The translations under genes were made by a program, and so were the position numbers. From Hyphomicrobiales bacterium (GTDB taxonomy: Bacteria > Pseudomonadota > Alphaproteobacteria > Rhizobiales > Rhizobiaceae), in assembly GCA_900472625.1 (NCBI GenBank), contig UCIT01000008.1, forward strand, positions 1-64,000: 64,000 nt of DNA, given 5' to 3'. This document shows positions 8,192 to 16,337 of the stretch, piece after piece. The notes under the pieces are model-generated. The model made no database searches, was not told the DNA's origin, and worked only from the letters and a program-made list of their open reading frames with translations. Positions within the stretch are counted from its first letter, which is position 1. Each line of letters starts with the position of its first letter.

Positions 8192-8965
8192 TCAGATTCG
8201 GGCGCCACCCGTGGCGTCGATGATCTGCCCGGTCGTCCATCGGGCATCGTTCGATGCCAGGAAGGCGATCACGTCAGCGATGTCGTCGGCACGGCCAACA
8301 CGCGAGAAGACCGAGAGTGCCTCTGCGCCGGCGCGGGCATCTGGCGACGCCAGCCATTCGGAATTCATGTCCGTTTCAGTGACGCCCGGCATGACGGCAT
8401 TGACCGTGATTCCGCGAACCGCAAACTCAGGGGCAATCGCCAGGGTTAAGGTCTCCAGCGCCCCCTTGGAAGCTGCATATGCCGGATGGGTCGGTGCTGC
8501 AATCCGCGTGAACCCTGTTGATACGTTGATGATGCGGCCATTGTCGCGAATGTGGCCCGCTACCGCCTGGATCAGGAAGAATGGCGCCTTGTAGTTGATG
8601 GTCATCACCTCGTCGAAGACAGCCTCGCTGGTCTGTTTCAACGGGACCGCAGGAGCAATGCCTGCATTGTTGACGAGGATATCGAGGACAGCGGCACCCG
8701 TGTGCGCTCGCGACGCGTCGCTGAACTGCGCCCAGAGGCTGTCGGCGGCTTGCTTGCCCTGACGCAGATCGGCCTTGACCGCAACGGCCTTGACGCCCAA
8801 CGCTTCGATATCGCCCACCGTGGCCTTCGCCGCCTCCAGATTGGCGGTGTAATGTACACCGATCAGCGCGGCGCCCTCATTTGCGAAGGCGAGCGCAACC
8901 GCCCGTCCGATACCACGTGAGCTTCCGGTGATTAGCGCTGTCTTGTCTGCGAGTTTCTTGGCCAT
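8192..8965 (-). CDS. SDR-family oxidoreductase
   Basis: An intact 257-residue classical short-chain dehydrogenase/reductase. It shows the NAD(P)-binding TGSSRGIG motif near residues 14-21, VNNAGIAPAVP near residue 98, catalytic Ser in INVSTGF and the YAASKGAL Tyr/Lys motif, and an SDR-type C-terminus with VIAFLASNDARWTTG and DATGG. NADP use is likely but not certain. It is divergent from a TetR-type gene across a 90-bp gap that holds two near-identical palindromes, so the TetR protein almost surely represses it. The substrate is unknown; this arrangement is common for aldehyde or quinone-responsive reductases. Confidence 0.9.
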   Translation of the reverse strand: MAKKLADKTALITGSSRGIGRAVALAFANEGAALIGVHYTANLEAAKATVGDIEALGVKAVAVKADLRQGKQAADSLWAQFSDASRAHTGAAVLDILVNNAGIAPAVPLKQTSEAVFDEVMTINYKAPFFLIQAVAGHIRDNGRIINVSTGFTRIAAPTHPAYAASKGALETLTLAIAPEFAVRGITVNAVMPGVTETDMNSEWLASPDARAGAEALSVFSRVGRADDIADVIAFLASNDARWTTGQIIDATGGARI

Positions 8966-8986
8966 TTTTTTACTCCGTTGCCAATT

Positions 8987-9053
8987 AAAATAGTGATCGC
9001 TATATTAAGGACGCACACGCTCCTGTCAATAATTTAATAGGGATCGCTATTTT
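8987..9053. promoter_or_regulatory. Twin palindromic operators between SDR and TetR genes
   Basis: Two copies of a near-perfect palindrome occur in this divergent gap: ATAGTGATCGCTAT at 8990-9003 and ATAGGGATCGCTAT at 9037-9050, centres 47 bp apart, both flanked by A/T runs. The consensus ATAGnGATCGCTAT is what a dimeric TetR protein would bind. One copy lies close to the SDR start and the other ends four bases before the TetR ATG, so binding would block both genes. Confidence 0.8.
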
Positions 9054-9054
9054 A

Positions 9055-9690
9055 ATGGAAGAGTCGGTTCGCAAACGAGGAAGGCCGCGCGTGCTCGATC
9101 GCGACACCGGCCTCGACATCGCGGCACGCCTGTTTTGGGAGCGCGGCTATGAAGGAACATCGACCGCCGACCTCACAAAGGCCATGGGGATCAACCCGCC
9201 GACACTATATTCCAACTTCGGTTCGAAGGAGGAATTGTATCGTCAGGCGCTGGATTTCAGTATCGCGCGCGAAAGCGGCTGCCGGGCGGAAATCTTGGCA
9301 TCCGCCCTGCCCGCCTATGAAGCACTCAGCCGCTACCTCTATAATATTGCCGATGGCGACACCCAACCGGATAAGCCTGCAGGCTGCATGGTCTCGACCG
9401 CAGTTCTGCAGCATGCGGAAGAAAACGCGTCGGTCGCTCGACTGACTGCCGAACTCCGCGAGGCGTCAATGCAGGTTCTCAAGGCGCGCTTTGATCGCGC
9501 CGTCAGTGAGGATGAGTTGCCGGCCGGGACCGATACGGACACGCTCGCGCGCTTCTACGGTGCCATCATACAGGGTATGTCGGCCCAGTCCTGCGATGGT
9601 GCTTGCAACGCGCTTCTGAAACGTCTGATAGACATCGCCCTGACGGCCTGGCCCGGCAAACGTACGACTGTTGCTGGAAATTCGGATTGA
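9055..9690 (+). CDS. TetR/AcrR-family repressor
   Basis: A 211-residue protein with an N-terminal TetR DNA-binding domain. RKRGRPRVLD opens it, then LDIAARLFWERGYEGTSTAD and the recognition helix region MGINPPTLYSNFGSKEELY at about residues 44-62. The C-terminal helical domain includes KPAGCMVSTAVLQHAEENAS, a sequence style seen in redox- or aldehyde-sensing TetR proteins, with Cys at about residue 113. No Shine-Dalgarno precedes the ATG at 9055, because an operator palindrome ends only four bases upstream. The message may be leaderless. The downstream gene overlaps its stop by four bases. Confidence 0.88.
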   Translation: MEESVRKRGRPRVLDRDTGLDIAARLFWERGYEGTSTADLTKAMGINPPTLYSNFGSKEELYRQALDFSIARESGCRAEILASALPAYEALSRYLYNIADGDTQPDKPAGCMVSTAVLQHAEENASVARLTAELREASMQVLKARFDRAVSEDELPAGTDTDTLARFYGAIIQGMSAQSCDGACNALLKRLIDIALTAWPGKRTTVAGNSD

Positions 9691-10274
9691 AAACGCGTCA
9701 GCCGCTGATTGTCACCGCGAGGATAGCCGAGAGGGATATCGAGCCATTCGATCGCCTTCGGCAGAGGCATTTTCCGCCGGACCGCAATTTTCTCGGGGCA
9801 CATCTGACGATGTTTCACAGGCTGCCAGGCGAGTATCGTGACAGGATCTGCAAAACGCTCACTAACGTTGCGGCACAGGCGAGAGTAACGACAGCGAGGG
9901 TCAGCAGCCTCCGACACCTCGGCGCAGGCGTCGCCTTCGTCGTCACATGTCCGGAGTTGGAGGACATACGTGCAAGCCTGAAAGCGGAATTTGTTGCGTG
10001 GCTCGGCTCGCAGGACGTCCAGACCTGGCGGCCGCATATCACGATCCAAAATAAGGCGCCGAAAGCAACCGCCGACGCGCTCTATCGCGACCTGACCTCG
10101 AGCTTAGAACCTCACACCATTGAAATCCTCGGCCTCGATCTGTGGAACTATCTTGGGGGGCCGTGGGAGCATTTGGAATTTTTGCCTTTCGACACGCGGC
10201 CTCGGGGATTAGGACAAAATGGCATATTGCCTGTCATGCCCGGAACAGTCGATAAATGTCAGGTCGGCGAATGA
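9687..10274 (+). CDS. 2'-5' RNA ligase / 2H phosphoesterase family protein
   Basis: The frame carries the two HxT motifs of the 2H phosphoesterase superfamily, HLTMF near residue 38 and HITIQ about 75 residues later, spaced as in LigT/YjcG-type proteins. Members hydrolyse or ligate 2',3'-cyclic or 2'-5' phosphodiesters in RNA or small nucleotides. I place the start at TTG 9687, overlapping the TetR stop as TTGA, because the upstream part of the frame only repeats the TetR gene in another frame. This gives about 195 residues. An internal start slightly later is possible. Its link to the TetR/SDR pair is unclear beyond probable co-transcription. Confidence 0.75.
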   Translation: MKTRQPLIVTARIAERDIEPFDRLRQRHFPPDRNFLGAHLTMFHRLPGEYRDRICKTLTNVAAQARVTTARVSSLRHLGAGVAFVVTCPELEDIRASLKAEFVAWLGSQDVQTWRPHITIQNKAPKATADALYRDLTSSLEPHTIEILGLDLWNYLGGPWEHLEFLPFDTRPRGLGQNGILPVMPGTVDKCQVGE

Positions 10275-10317
10275 CTCTCCGGCTTCACTTCGACTGCCAT
10301 ATCCGATAGATTGCCGC

Positions 10318-11502
10318 TCACGCGATGGATTCCTTCGATCTCAGGGTCCCGACAGCCAGCAACATGAGAACGGCCAGACCGGCGATGGCGGCGGCGACAT
10401 AGCCGATGTCTGACAGCGCCCAATGCTCGATGACGGCACCGCCGATGATTGCGCCGAGGCCGATGCCGGCATTCGCCATGGATACGTTCAGGGTTCCAGC
10501 CAGCGCCTGCGAATGAGCGGCCGCCTTCATGACCCGGACCTGGCAGATCGGATAGAGCGCGGAATTGGCGATGCCCCAGACGGCGAGCGCCAGAACCACC
10601 CAACCATGCGACGGAGCAACCGGCGTGACGGCAGCCATGCCGACGCCTAGAACGACCGTCGCGATGGCGGTTGCGAAGAGCGGTCCGCGTTCGACCAGCT
10701 TACCGCCAAGCCAGTTGCCGAACAGACCGAGGACCCCGAAGCCCATCAGCCACCAGCCGACCTGCGACGCAGGCATCATGGCCACATGTTGCAAGGTGTC
10801 GGCCAGATAGGTGTAGGCGGTGAACATGGCCGTGAATACGACAACAGACAATGCGATGTTTCCAAGGAAGAACGAGTCTTTCAGGACACGGGCCTGATCC
10901 AGAAGGCCGACCTTCTTAGGTTGGGCAATCTTCGGCATGAAGACGGCTAGCAGGATCGCCATCATAACGGACAGGCCTGCGAGCAGCCAGAAGGTGCCGC
11001 GCCAATCGATGGCCTGCGCTGCGAGTGTGCCAAGAGGGATGCCGAACACCATCGCAGCGGCAATTCCCATGAATACCTGCGATACTGCCTGTGCAGCACG
11101 CTTCGGGCCGACGAGCTGTCCAGCCGTCTCACTCGCGGTACCCCAGAAGACGGGGAGCGCCAGCGCCGGCAGGAATCGGCCAAAACCGAGAATCCAGATA
11201 TTGGGCGCAGTGGCGACCAACGCGTTCGAGAAAGCAAAGATGCCGAGAATGGCGATGAATAGGCGCTTGCGGTCGAAGTGGGAGACCAGAGCGGTCAGGA
11301 ATGGTCCGGCAAGCATCACGGTAAAGGCGAACAGCGTCACGAGCTGGCCGGCGATCGATACCGAAATGCCAAGGTCCTGGGCGAGACCAGGCAGAAGGCC
11401 GACGATGATGAACTCCGTCGTGACGATGACGAAGGCGGAAATGGCAAGCAGGAGAACCGAGATCGCGCTGCCGGACTTTTTGACGTTTTGTTGATCACCC
11501 AA
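10318..11502 (-). CDS. MFS transporter (DHA1-type drug/sugar exporter)
   Basis: A roughly 394-residue membrane protein with twelve predicted hydrophobic segments. The first reads SVLLLAISAFVIVTTEFIIV followed by GLLPGLAQDLGIS, and the conserved loop after helix 2 contains SHFDRKRLFI, the MFS A-motif position. It fits the DHA1 group (AraJ/YdhP/Bcr-like proton-driven efflux). The frame opens at 11592, but TTG 11502 has AAGGAT about ten bases upstream and gives the usual short cytoplasmic N-terminus, so I choose it. It is divergent from the LysR-type gene at 11706, its probable activator. The substrate is unknown. Confidence 0.85.
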   Translation of the reverse strand: MGDQQNVKKSGSAISVLLLAISAFVIVTTEFIIVGLLPGLAQDLGISVSIAGQLVTLFAFTVMLAGPFLTALVSHFDRKRLFIAILGIFAFSNALVATAPNIWILGFGRFLPALALPVFWGTASETAGQLVGPKRAAQAVSQVFMGIAAAMVFGIPLGTLAAQAIDWRGTFWLLAGLSVMMAILLAVFMPKIAQPKKVGLLDQARVLKDSFFLGNIALSVVVFTAMFTAYTYLADTLQHVAMMPASQVGWWLMGFGVLGLFGNWLGGKLVERGPLFATAIATVVLGVGMAAVTPVAPSHGWVVLALAVWGIANSALYPICQVRVMKAAAHSQALAGTLNVSMANAGIGLGAIIGGAVIEHWALSDIGYVAAAIAGLAVLMLLAVGTLRSKESIA

Positions 11503-11705
11503 TAGGTGGATCCTTTTGATGAACAGTCGGCCCCTCGCAAAACCAAAATTTCTAACGAGGCCAGATCGCTTCGGCCCATATTCTATCAGCACCGAGTAGC
11601 ATCAGGATAAATGCCTTCCGATGGTCCCGTTGACCACCACATAGCGCCTGCCCGACAAATGATATATAGGCTGCAGTTCCGAACATTGCGGAGCAAAGGT
11701 GGCCC

Positions 11706-12611
11706 ATGGGAGTACTTGTCGACAGTCTTGCGTCGCTGCGCGCGTTCGTCGCCGCAGCCGATGCTCTCAGTTTCAAGGTGGCGGCACAGGATCTCGGCCT
11801 ATCCTCATCGGCGATCGGCAAGGCGATCGCGCGGCTGGAAAGCCAGCTGTCGGCAACGCTTTTTCATCGCACGACTCGCAACATCTCGCTGACCGAATCC
11901 GGTGCGATATTCTTGGTCCGCGCCCGGCGAATGCTGGAGGAACTTCATGCGGGTGAGGCCGAGCTAGCAGAAGTGGCGGGAAGTCCCCGTGGCCGGCTTC
12001 GGGTCAGCCTTCCTTTGACCGGATCGCTATTCACCAAAGCGATCGCGGCTTTCATCGCGGAATATCCGCTGGTGGAGCTCGATCTCGACTATAGCGACCG
12101 CCTTGTCGACGTCGTGGAAGAAGGCTTCGACGTAGTAATTCGCGCTGGCGACACCGGAGACTCGAGACTGCTGCGCAAGGCGCTTGGCGATTTTACTTGG
12201 ATTTTGGTCGCCGCGCCCGCCTACCTGAAGAAGCATGGCATTCCGGAAACACCGGAGCAGCTCGTCGACCACGTCTGCCTGCGGCAGAAATTCTCCTCGG
12301 GGCGTATCGCGCCCTGGCCATTGCGGTCAGCGCCGGCGCAGCATGTTCCGGTCGGCCTGACTACAAGCGTCATCGATCCGCTCCTCGACCTTGTCCATCG
12401 TGGCGCAGGTATCGGGTGCTTTCCGGAATTCCTCGTCCGTAGAGGATTGGCGGACGGGTCGCTTCGGTGCGTTCTCGAGCACGAGATCGAACGAAGCGGC
12501 GCCTTCACCATGCTTTGGCCAGCGAGCCGTTTTCGCGTGCCGAAGGTTCGAGCCTTTGTGGATTTCGTATCAGACCAAGTACGAGCGGATGTGCGCAGGC
12601 CTCAGTTATAA
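11706..12611 (+). CDS. LysR-family regulator
   Basis: A 301-residue LysR-type protein. Residues 1-65 form the winged helix-turn-helix (SLASLRAFVAAADALSFKVA, then SSSAIGKAIARLESQL and TLFHRTTRNISLTESG). The effector domain begins at about residue 95 with GRLRVSLPLTGSLF and includes FDVVIRAGDTGDSRL, typical of the CrgA/DsdC-like subgroup. It is transcribed away from the MFS exporter gene across a 200-bp gap, the standard arrangement for a LysR regulator and its target. The inducer cannot be inferred. Confidence 0.9.
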   Translation: MGVLVDSLASLRAFVAAADALSFKVAAQDLGLSSSAIGKAIARLESQLSATLFHRTTRNISLTESGAIFLVRARRMLEELHAGEAELAEVAGSPRGRLRVSLPLTGSLFTKAIAAFIAEYPLVELDLDYSDRLVDVVEEGFDVVIRAGDTGDSRLLRKALGDFTWILVAAPAYLKKHGIPETPEQLVDHVCLRQKFSSGRIAPWPLRSAPAQHVPVGLTTSVIDPLLDLVHRGAGIGCFPEFLVRRGLADGSLRCVLEHEIERSGAFTMLWPASRFRVPKVRAFVDFVSDQVRADVRRPQL

Positions 12612-13070
12612 CCCACGGTACCACGGGAGGAAAATCTGTAACCAGGCGATCAAGGAGGCGTCAGCGAAGGGTTGCACCGCCTTTTCTACAGACCATTCAA
12701 CAACGCGGGTAATCCTCGCTTCCAGCGTCTTGAACCGAGTCGAACCTTAGACCCGTAGTTTCGGGCAAATGGAACAGGTCGACGTTCTTGAGATCGGTTC
12801 GAGCACCTAGTGTGCGTCCCGCACTCGCCTGTAAAAGCATTGGATCATATAAGAGTAGATTGAAGCTAGACCCGTCCCGATCTCGTAGATATCGCCTTGT
12901 AAGCTTCGGTAAACCCGTGAGATCCACCAGCAGTACAGGTTACTTCCCTACAACGTGATCGTCCCAGCAGTTCGGATCGGAAATCTGGTCGTAGAGTCTT
13001 TTCCCGATCATACGGGGCTGGATGCAGGTGACTCGGATACTGTACTAACTAGACAATTCGAGACGGATGC
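12612..13070. other. Decayed intergenic stretch
   Basis: No gene can be supported. A 76-codon minus-strand frame at 12697-12927 (LTGLPKLTRRYLRDRDG) resembles no family I know and has no ribosome binding site. The region leads into a porin remnant and its hairpin and appears to be the residue of deletions downstream of the LysR gene. Confidence 0.4.
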
Positions 13071-13110
13071 CACGGCCCCCGAGCCGAGGCCAATTGGACC
13101 GGGGGCCGTG
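13071..13110 (-). terminator. Large GC-rich hairpin behind the porin remnant
   Basis: CACGGCCCCC (13071-13080) and GGGGGCCGTG (13101-13110) form a perfect ten-base-pair stem with a 20-base loop. It lies 15 bases after the stop of the porin remnant on the minus strand, where porin genes usually end in a strong terminator. There is no clear U-run, so the function is inferred from position and stem strength. Confidence 0.55.
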
Positions 13111-13124
13111 ATTGGGCGCGCTTG

Positions 13125-13280
13125 TTAGAACGCTCGCTGCAGACGGAAGAAGCCGGTCGTGACATCGTTGCCGCGATCGGGATCGAAATAGTTGACGGTC
13201 GCCTTCGCATAAAGGTTGTCGACGATCTGTTAGTCCACCGTTACGCCTAACTTCCATACGTCTCCGAGGCCTGCCCAAAC
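13125..13280 (-). pseudogene. Alphaproteobacterial porin C-terminal remnant
   Basis: The minus strand reads VWAGLGDVWKLGVTVD, then a TAA stop, then QIVDNLYAKATVNYFDPDRG and GFFRLQRAF followed by TAA at 13125-13127. This is the end of an outer-membrane porin of the Rhizobiales/Brucella Omp2 type, including the C-terminal phenylalanine used for outer-membrane assembly. The expected tyrosine codon after VTVD has become TAA, and nothing recognisable remains upstream of 13280. So only about the last 50 of some 350 residues survive. Confidence 0.75.
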
Positions 13281-13396
13281 TGTCTGACGTCATGTTCCAG
13301 AAACGATTGCATGACGCAGGCCTGAAGCGGATAGGCCTGCGTCATGGGGATGGCCGATAGCCCCGAAGGTAGACATCACAGGTGCATATGCTGTCC

Positions 13397-13537
13397 TCAC
13401 TTCGTGAGGGTGGCCGCGACGACACTGATAACGGGGGCCTCGTTCGATTTGGCATCTAGAAGGCAAGGTGTCATCAGCACGGTCAAAATGAAGAAGGCGA
13501 CCGTTACCCTCTTTGCCAGAAGACGGTCGAGCGTCAT
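13397..13537 (-). pseudogene. Possible truncated RND efflux adaptor start
   Basis: From an ATG at 13535-13537, overlapping the ohr stop as ATGA, the frame reads MTLDRLLAKRVTVAFFILTV, then LMTPCLLDAKSNEAPVISVV and ends at TAATLTK plus stop after 46 residues. The basic start, hydrophobic stretch, cysteine and following P-V-I-S-V-V pattern resemble the signal/lipoprotein region of MexA/AcrA-type periplasmic adaptors. The rest of such a gene is missing. It may instead be a genuine tiny membrane protein coupled to ohr. Confidence 0.35.
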
Positions 13538-13950
13538 GCGAGATCGAGCTCCACAGCGATATTGCCGCGCGTGGCCTTCGAATAGGGGCAAATCTGGTGG
13601 GCGTCATGGATGATCGCCCGCGCAGTTTCCCGGTCCATGCCGGTCAGGCTGACGGTCAGGCGCGCCTGCAGAAAGAACTCGCCGTCGGTCGTCCCGAGAT
13701 CCACTTCAGCATCGACCGCGACATCTGCTGGCAGTCGCAGCTTCCGTTGGCCGGCCGCACGGGTCATGGCGCCGATGAAGCAGGCCGACCAGCCGGCGGC
13801 AAAAAGCTGCTCGGGGTTCGTGCCCGGCCGTCCGCTGCCGGGAGGAGACAGCTTGATTTCCAGCGCCGCGTCATCACTGCGCGCAAAGCCTTCGCGGCCA
13901 CCCGTGGTATGGGTCCGTCCGGTATAGAGAACATTGTCGATCTTCGTCAT
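13534..13950 (-). CDS. ohr: Organic hydroperoxide resistance protein Ohr
   Basis: A 138-residue OsmC/Ohr-family thiol peroxidase that reduces fatty-acid and other organic hydroperoxides in the cytoplasm. The sequence has the Ohr N-terminus (DNVLYTGRTHTTGGREGFAR), then the peroxidatic cysteine in WSACFIGAM at about residue 57 and the resolving cysteine in HQICPYSKAT near residue 121. The active-site arginine (GREGFAR) and glutamate (NPEQLFAAG) are also visible. Length is normal and the gene looks intact. No ohrR regulator is adjacent; the neighbour upstream is the histidine kinase gene in the same direction, after a 200-bp gap. Confidence 0.93.
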   Translation of the reverse strand: MTKIDNVLYTGRTHTTGGREGFARSDDAALEIKLSPPGSGRPGTNPEQLFAAGWSACFIGAMTRAAGQRKLRLPADVAVDAEVDLGTTDGEFFLQARLTVSLTGMDRETARAIIHDAHQICPYSKATRGNIAVELDLA

Positions 13951-14146
13951 GGGGATACTCCTTGTGTCTCAAGCAAAGTCTCTTGAGCCAGCGCCATTCG
14001 CTGACTGGAGGCGTTTTCGCCCACCGGAGTATCTGCACTGTTTCAGGAAAGCCGGTGAAGTGTATCAAACAGTAGCAATGGCACCGCGGCCAAAGCAACG
14101 CACGGCCCGCTGGGAAAGCGAGCGCACCGCGGGGCGCTGGCGGCTC

Positions 14147-15478
14147 TCATCGCAAGGTCAGTTCGACGGCCAACCCGCCGCCGCTGCGATTATAAAGGCG
14201 AACATCGCCGCCGAGAGCCGTCGCCAGCTGCTGCGCAATCGCAAGCCCGAGCCCTGTGCCGCCGGTCTCCCGATTGCGGGATTGCTCCAGCCGCACGAAG
14301 GGCTGCATGGCGGCCTCCAGCATTTCTTCCGGTATGCCTGGGCCCCGATCAAGAACGGAAAGCACGATTTCACCTGCCGCCTTGCGCTCGACGGCAAGTT
14401 CAGCAGCGCCGGCAAACTTGATCGCGTTGTCAATGGCGTTTGTCAGGATACGTCGCAGAGCATGCGGCTTGGTCGAGATCGTGCCGTTTACGGGCCCGAT
14501 CACCGTGACCTTCTTCCCGGTATCCTGATAGTCGTAAGCGATACTGTCGATGAAGGATGAAAGGTCGATGCGCGACATCTTTTCTCCATTGCCGTGCGAG
14601 CTTCGCGCATAGGCAATGCCATCCTTCACCAGCATCTCTATTTCGTGCAGGTCTGCGACGAGCTTCTCGCGCTCCGGGCTTTCATCCGCCATATCGACGC
14701 GCAGCCGCATTCGGGCAATCGGTGTCTGCAAATCGTGGGAAATGGCGGCAAGTATCTGCACGCGTTCTTCGAGATGATGAGCAATCCGGTCGCGCATGGC
14801 ATTGAAGGCGCGCGCCGCATGAGCCACCTCGCGCGGGCCGGTCTCGCTGATCGGCTGGCTCTTGGCATTCGGATCAAGCGCGTCGGCCGCCGCGGCCAGA
14901 TCACCGAGCGGCCGGAAGGCCTGCCGTACCACGAACCAGGTGCAGAGAATGAGCAGCAGCATCTGGACGGCGAAGACGTAAGGCAGCCAGCCGGCAAGCG
15001 GCATGACGCCGCGAGGTGTCACGTCGATGGTCAGCGGCGAACCGTCCGAAAGCGTCAGATGCCCCTGCAGCCTGCCGTTTTCGCGCGGAATGGCTTCGAC
15101 CGTCAGGGGAAAGCTGTGTCCTGCTGCCTCCTCGATCCGATCCGCAATCGCCGCCCCTTGGCCGGACATATCGGGAACACCGGGCACACCTTTTCCAAGC
15201 TCCAGCCGATAATTTCCGCGGCTGAGGCGATCCAACCATTCAGGCCGCTCTGCCGCCGGAAGCCTGTCGATTACCGCAATCGAGGTTGCAAGATCACTCT
15301 CAAGCGTACCGAGCATTACGGCCCTCGCCGACATGTAGCGCTCGAAAAACAGGATGCTGAAGGACAGGCCATAAGCGATCGCAAGGCCTGACAGGAGAAT
15401 GAGAAACAGCCGTGCGCGCAGCGTACCCGGCCAGAAGCGGAAACGTCGGCCAGCCTCGTCCGCCGACCGGTCCGTCAT
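14147..15478 (-). CDS. OmpR-partner sensor histidine kinase
   Basis: A 443-residue inner-membrane kinase. Transmembrane segments lie at about residues 21-43 and 163-185, flanking a periplasmic domain of roughly 120 residues. A HAMP linker follows, then the dimerisation helix with phospho-acceptor His248 in AAISHDLQTPIARMRLR. The ATPase domain shows the N-box NAIDNAIKFA, G1 DRGPGIPEE and G2 GGTGLGLAIAQ. It resembles EnvZ/RstB-like kinases. The ATG overlaps the response regulator stop by four bases, so the pair is one operon. The signal is unknown; nearby ohr, dipZ and exported hydrolases hint at envelope or redox stress. Confidence 0.92.
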   Translation of the reverse strand: MTDRSADEAGRRFRFWPGTLRARLFLILLSGLAIAYGLSFSILFFERYMSARAVMLGTLESDLATSIAVIDRLPAAERPEWLDRLSRGNYRLELGKGVPGVPDMSGQGAAIADRIEEAAGHSFPLTVEAIPRENGRLQGHLTLSDGSPLTIDVTPRGVMPLAGWLPYVFAVQMLLLILCTWFVVRQAFRPLGDLAAAADALDPNAKSQPISETGPREVAHAARAFNAMRDRIAHHLEERVQILAAISHDLQTPIARMRLRVDMADESPEREKLVADLHEIEMLVKDGIAYARSSHGNGEKMSRIDLSSFIDSIAYDYQDTGKKVTVIGPVNGTISTKPHALRRILTNAIDNAIKFAGAAELAVERKAAGEIVLSVLDRGPGIPEEMLEAAMQPFVRLEQSRNRETGGTGLGLAIAQQLATALGGDVRLYNRSGGGLAVELTLR

Positions 15479-16215
15479 GCCCTCGGCTCCGAGATCTCGA
15501 CCGGCACGGAAAAGACATAGCCTTCGGCGCGAACAGTCTTGATATAGGTCGGCTCGCGCGCATCGTCGCCAAGCCGCTGGCGCAGGCGGCTGACGAGAAG
15601 GTCGATCGAGCGGTCAAACAATTCCGCATCGCGGCCCTGGGTCAGGTTCAACAGTTGGTCGCGGTTGAGAACTCGCTGCGGATGGTCGATGAAGACCCGC
15701 AGGAGCCGATATTCCGCTCCGCTCAGTGCAATCTCGGTGCCTTCGCGATCCAGCAGATGCCGGCCGGCGGTATCGAGGCGCCATGTTCCGAATGTCAGGA
15801 TCAGGCCCGCCTCGCTGATCTGCAGGTTGGGCGGCAGCATCCTCGTCCGGCGAAGGACGGCCTTGATGCGCGCCAAAAGCTCGCGCGCGGCAAACGGCTT
15901 GGGCAGATAATCGTCCGCGCCCATTTCCAGCCCGATGACACGGTCCATCTCGTCGTCGCGCGCAGTCAGCATCAGCACCGGTATTGCCTTGTGCTTGCCG
16001 GCGCGCAGCTCCCGGCAGAGCACCAAGCCGTCATCGCCGGGCATCATCACGTCGAGCACGATCAGATCAACCACATTGGCATCCAGAAAACTGCGCATCT
16101 GCCGGCCGTCTGCTGCCACACTGGTGCGCAGGCCGTTCTTTTTCAGATAGCTCGACACCAATTCGCGGATCTCGCGATCGTCGTCAACGATCAGGATATG
16201 GTCGATATGCTCCAT
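15475..16215 (-). CDS. OmpR-family response regulator
   Basis: A 246-residue two-domain regulator. The receiver domain has the acidic cluster DDD at residues 11-13, phospho-acceptor Asp55 in LIVLDVMMPGDDG, the threonine in LMLTARDD and the lysine in YLPKPFAAREL. The C-terminal winged helix (residues of about 135-235) includes ALSGAEYRLLRVFIDHPQRV and RSIDLLVSRLRQRLGDD, typical of OmpR/PhoB. It is the first gene of the operon with the kinase. Possible targets lie about 1.3 kb upstream, where ATACA direct repeats with 10-bp period occur between the hydrolase gene and dipZ. Confidence 0.93.
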   Translation of the reverse strand: MEHIDHILIVDDDREIRELVSSYLKKNGLRTSVAADGRQMRSFLDANVVDLIVLDVMMPGDDGLVLCRELRAGKHKAIPVLMLTARDDEMDRVIGLEMGADDYLPKPFAARELLARIKAVLRRTRMLPPNLQISEAGLILTFGTWRLDTAGRHLLDREGTEIALSGAEYRLLRVFIDHPQRVLNRDQLLNLTQGRDAELFDRSIDLLVSRLRQRLGDDAREPTYIKTVRAEGYVFSVPVEISEPRA

Positions 16216-16337
16216 CGCGGCTTTCGCACCCTCTGTGTTTGCGCGTGTCGTACCATCGTCATCTAACGCCGGACGCGCTCGCCGCGAAACCGGGAAATGG
16301 CTTGCGGCGACCTGTTGTAGCCGAAAACTCGCCGCGA

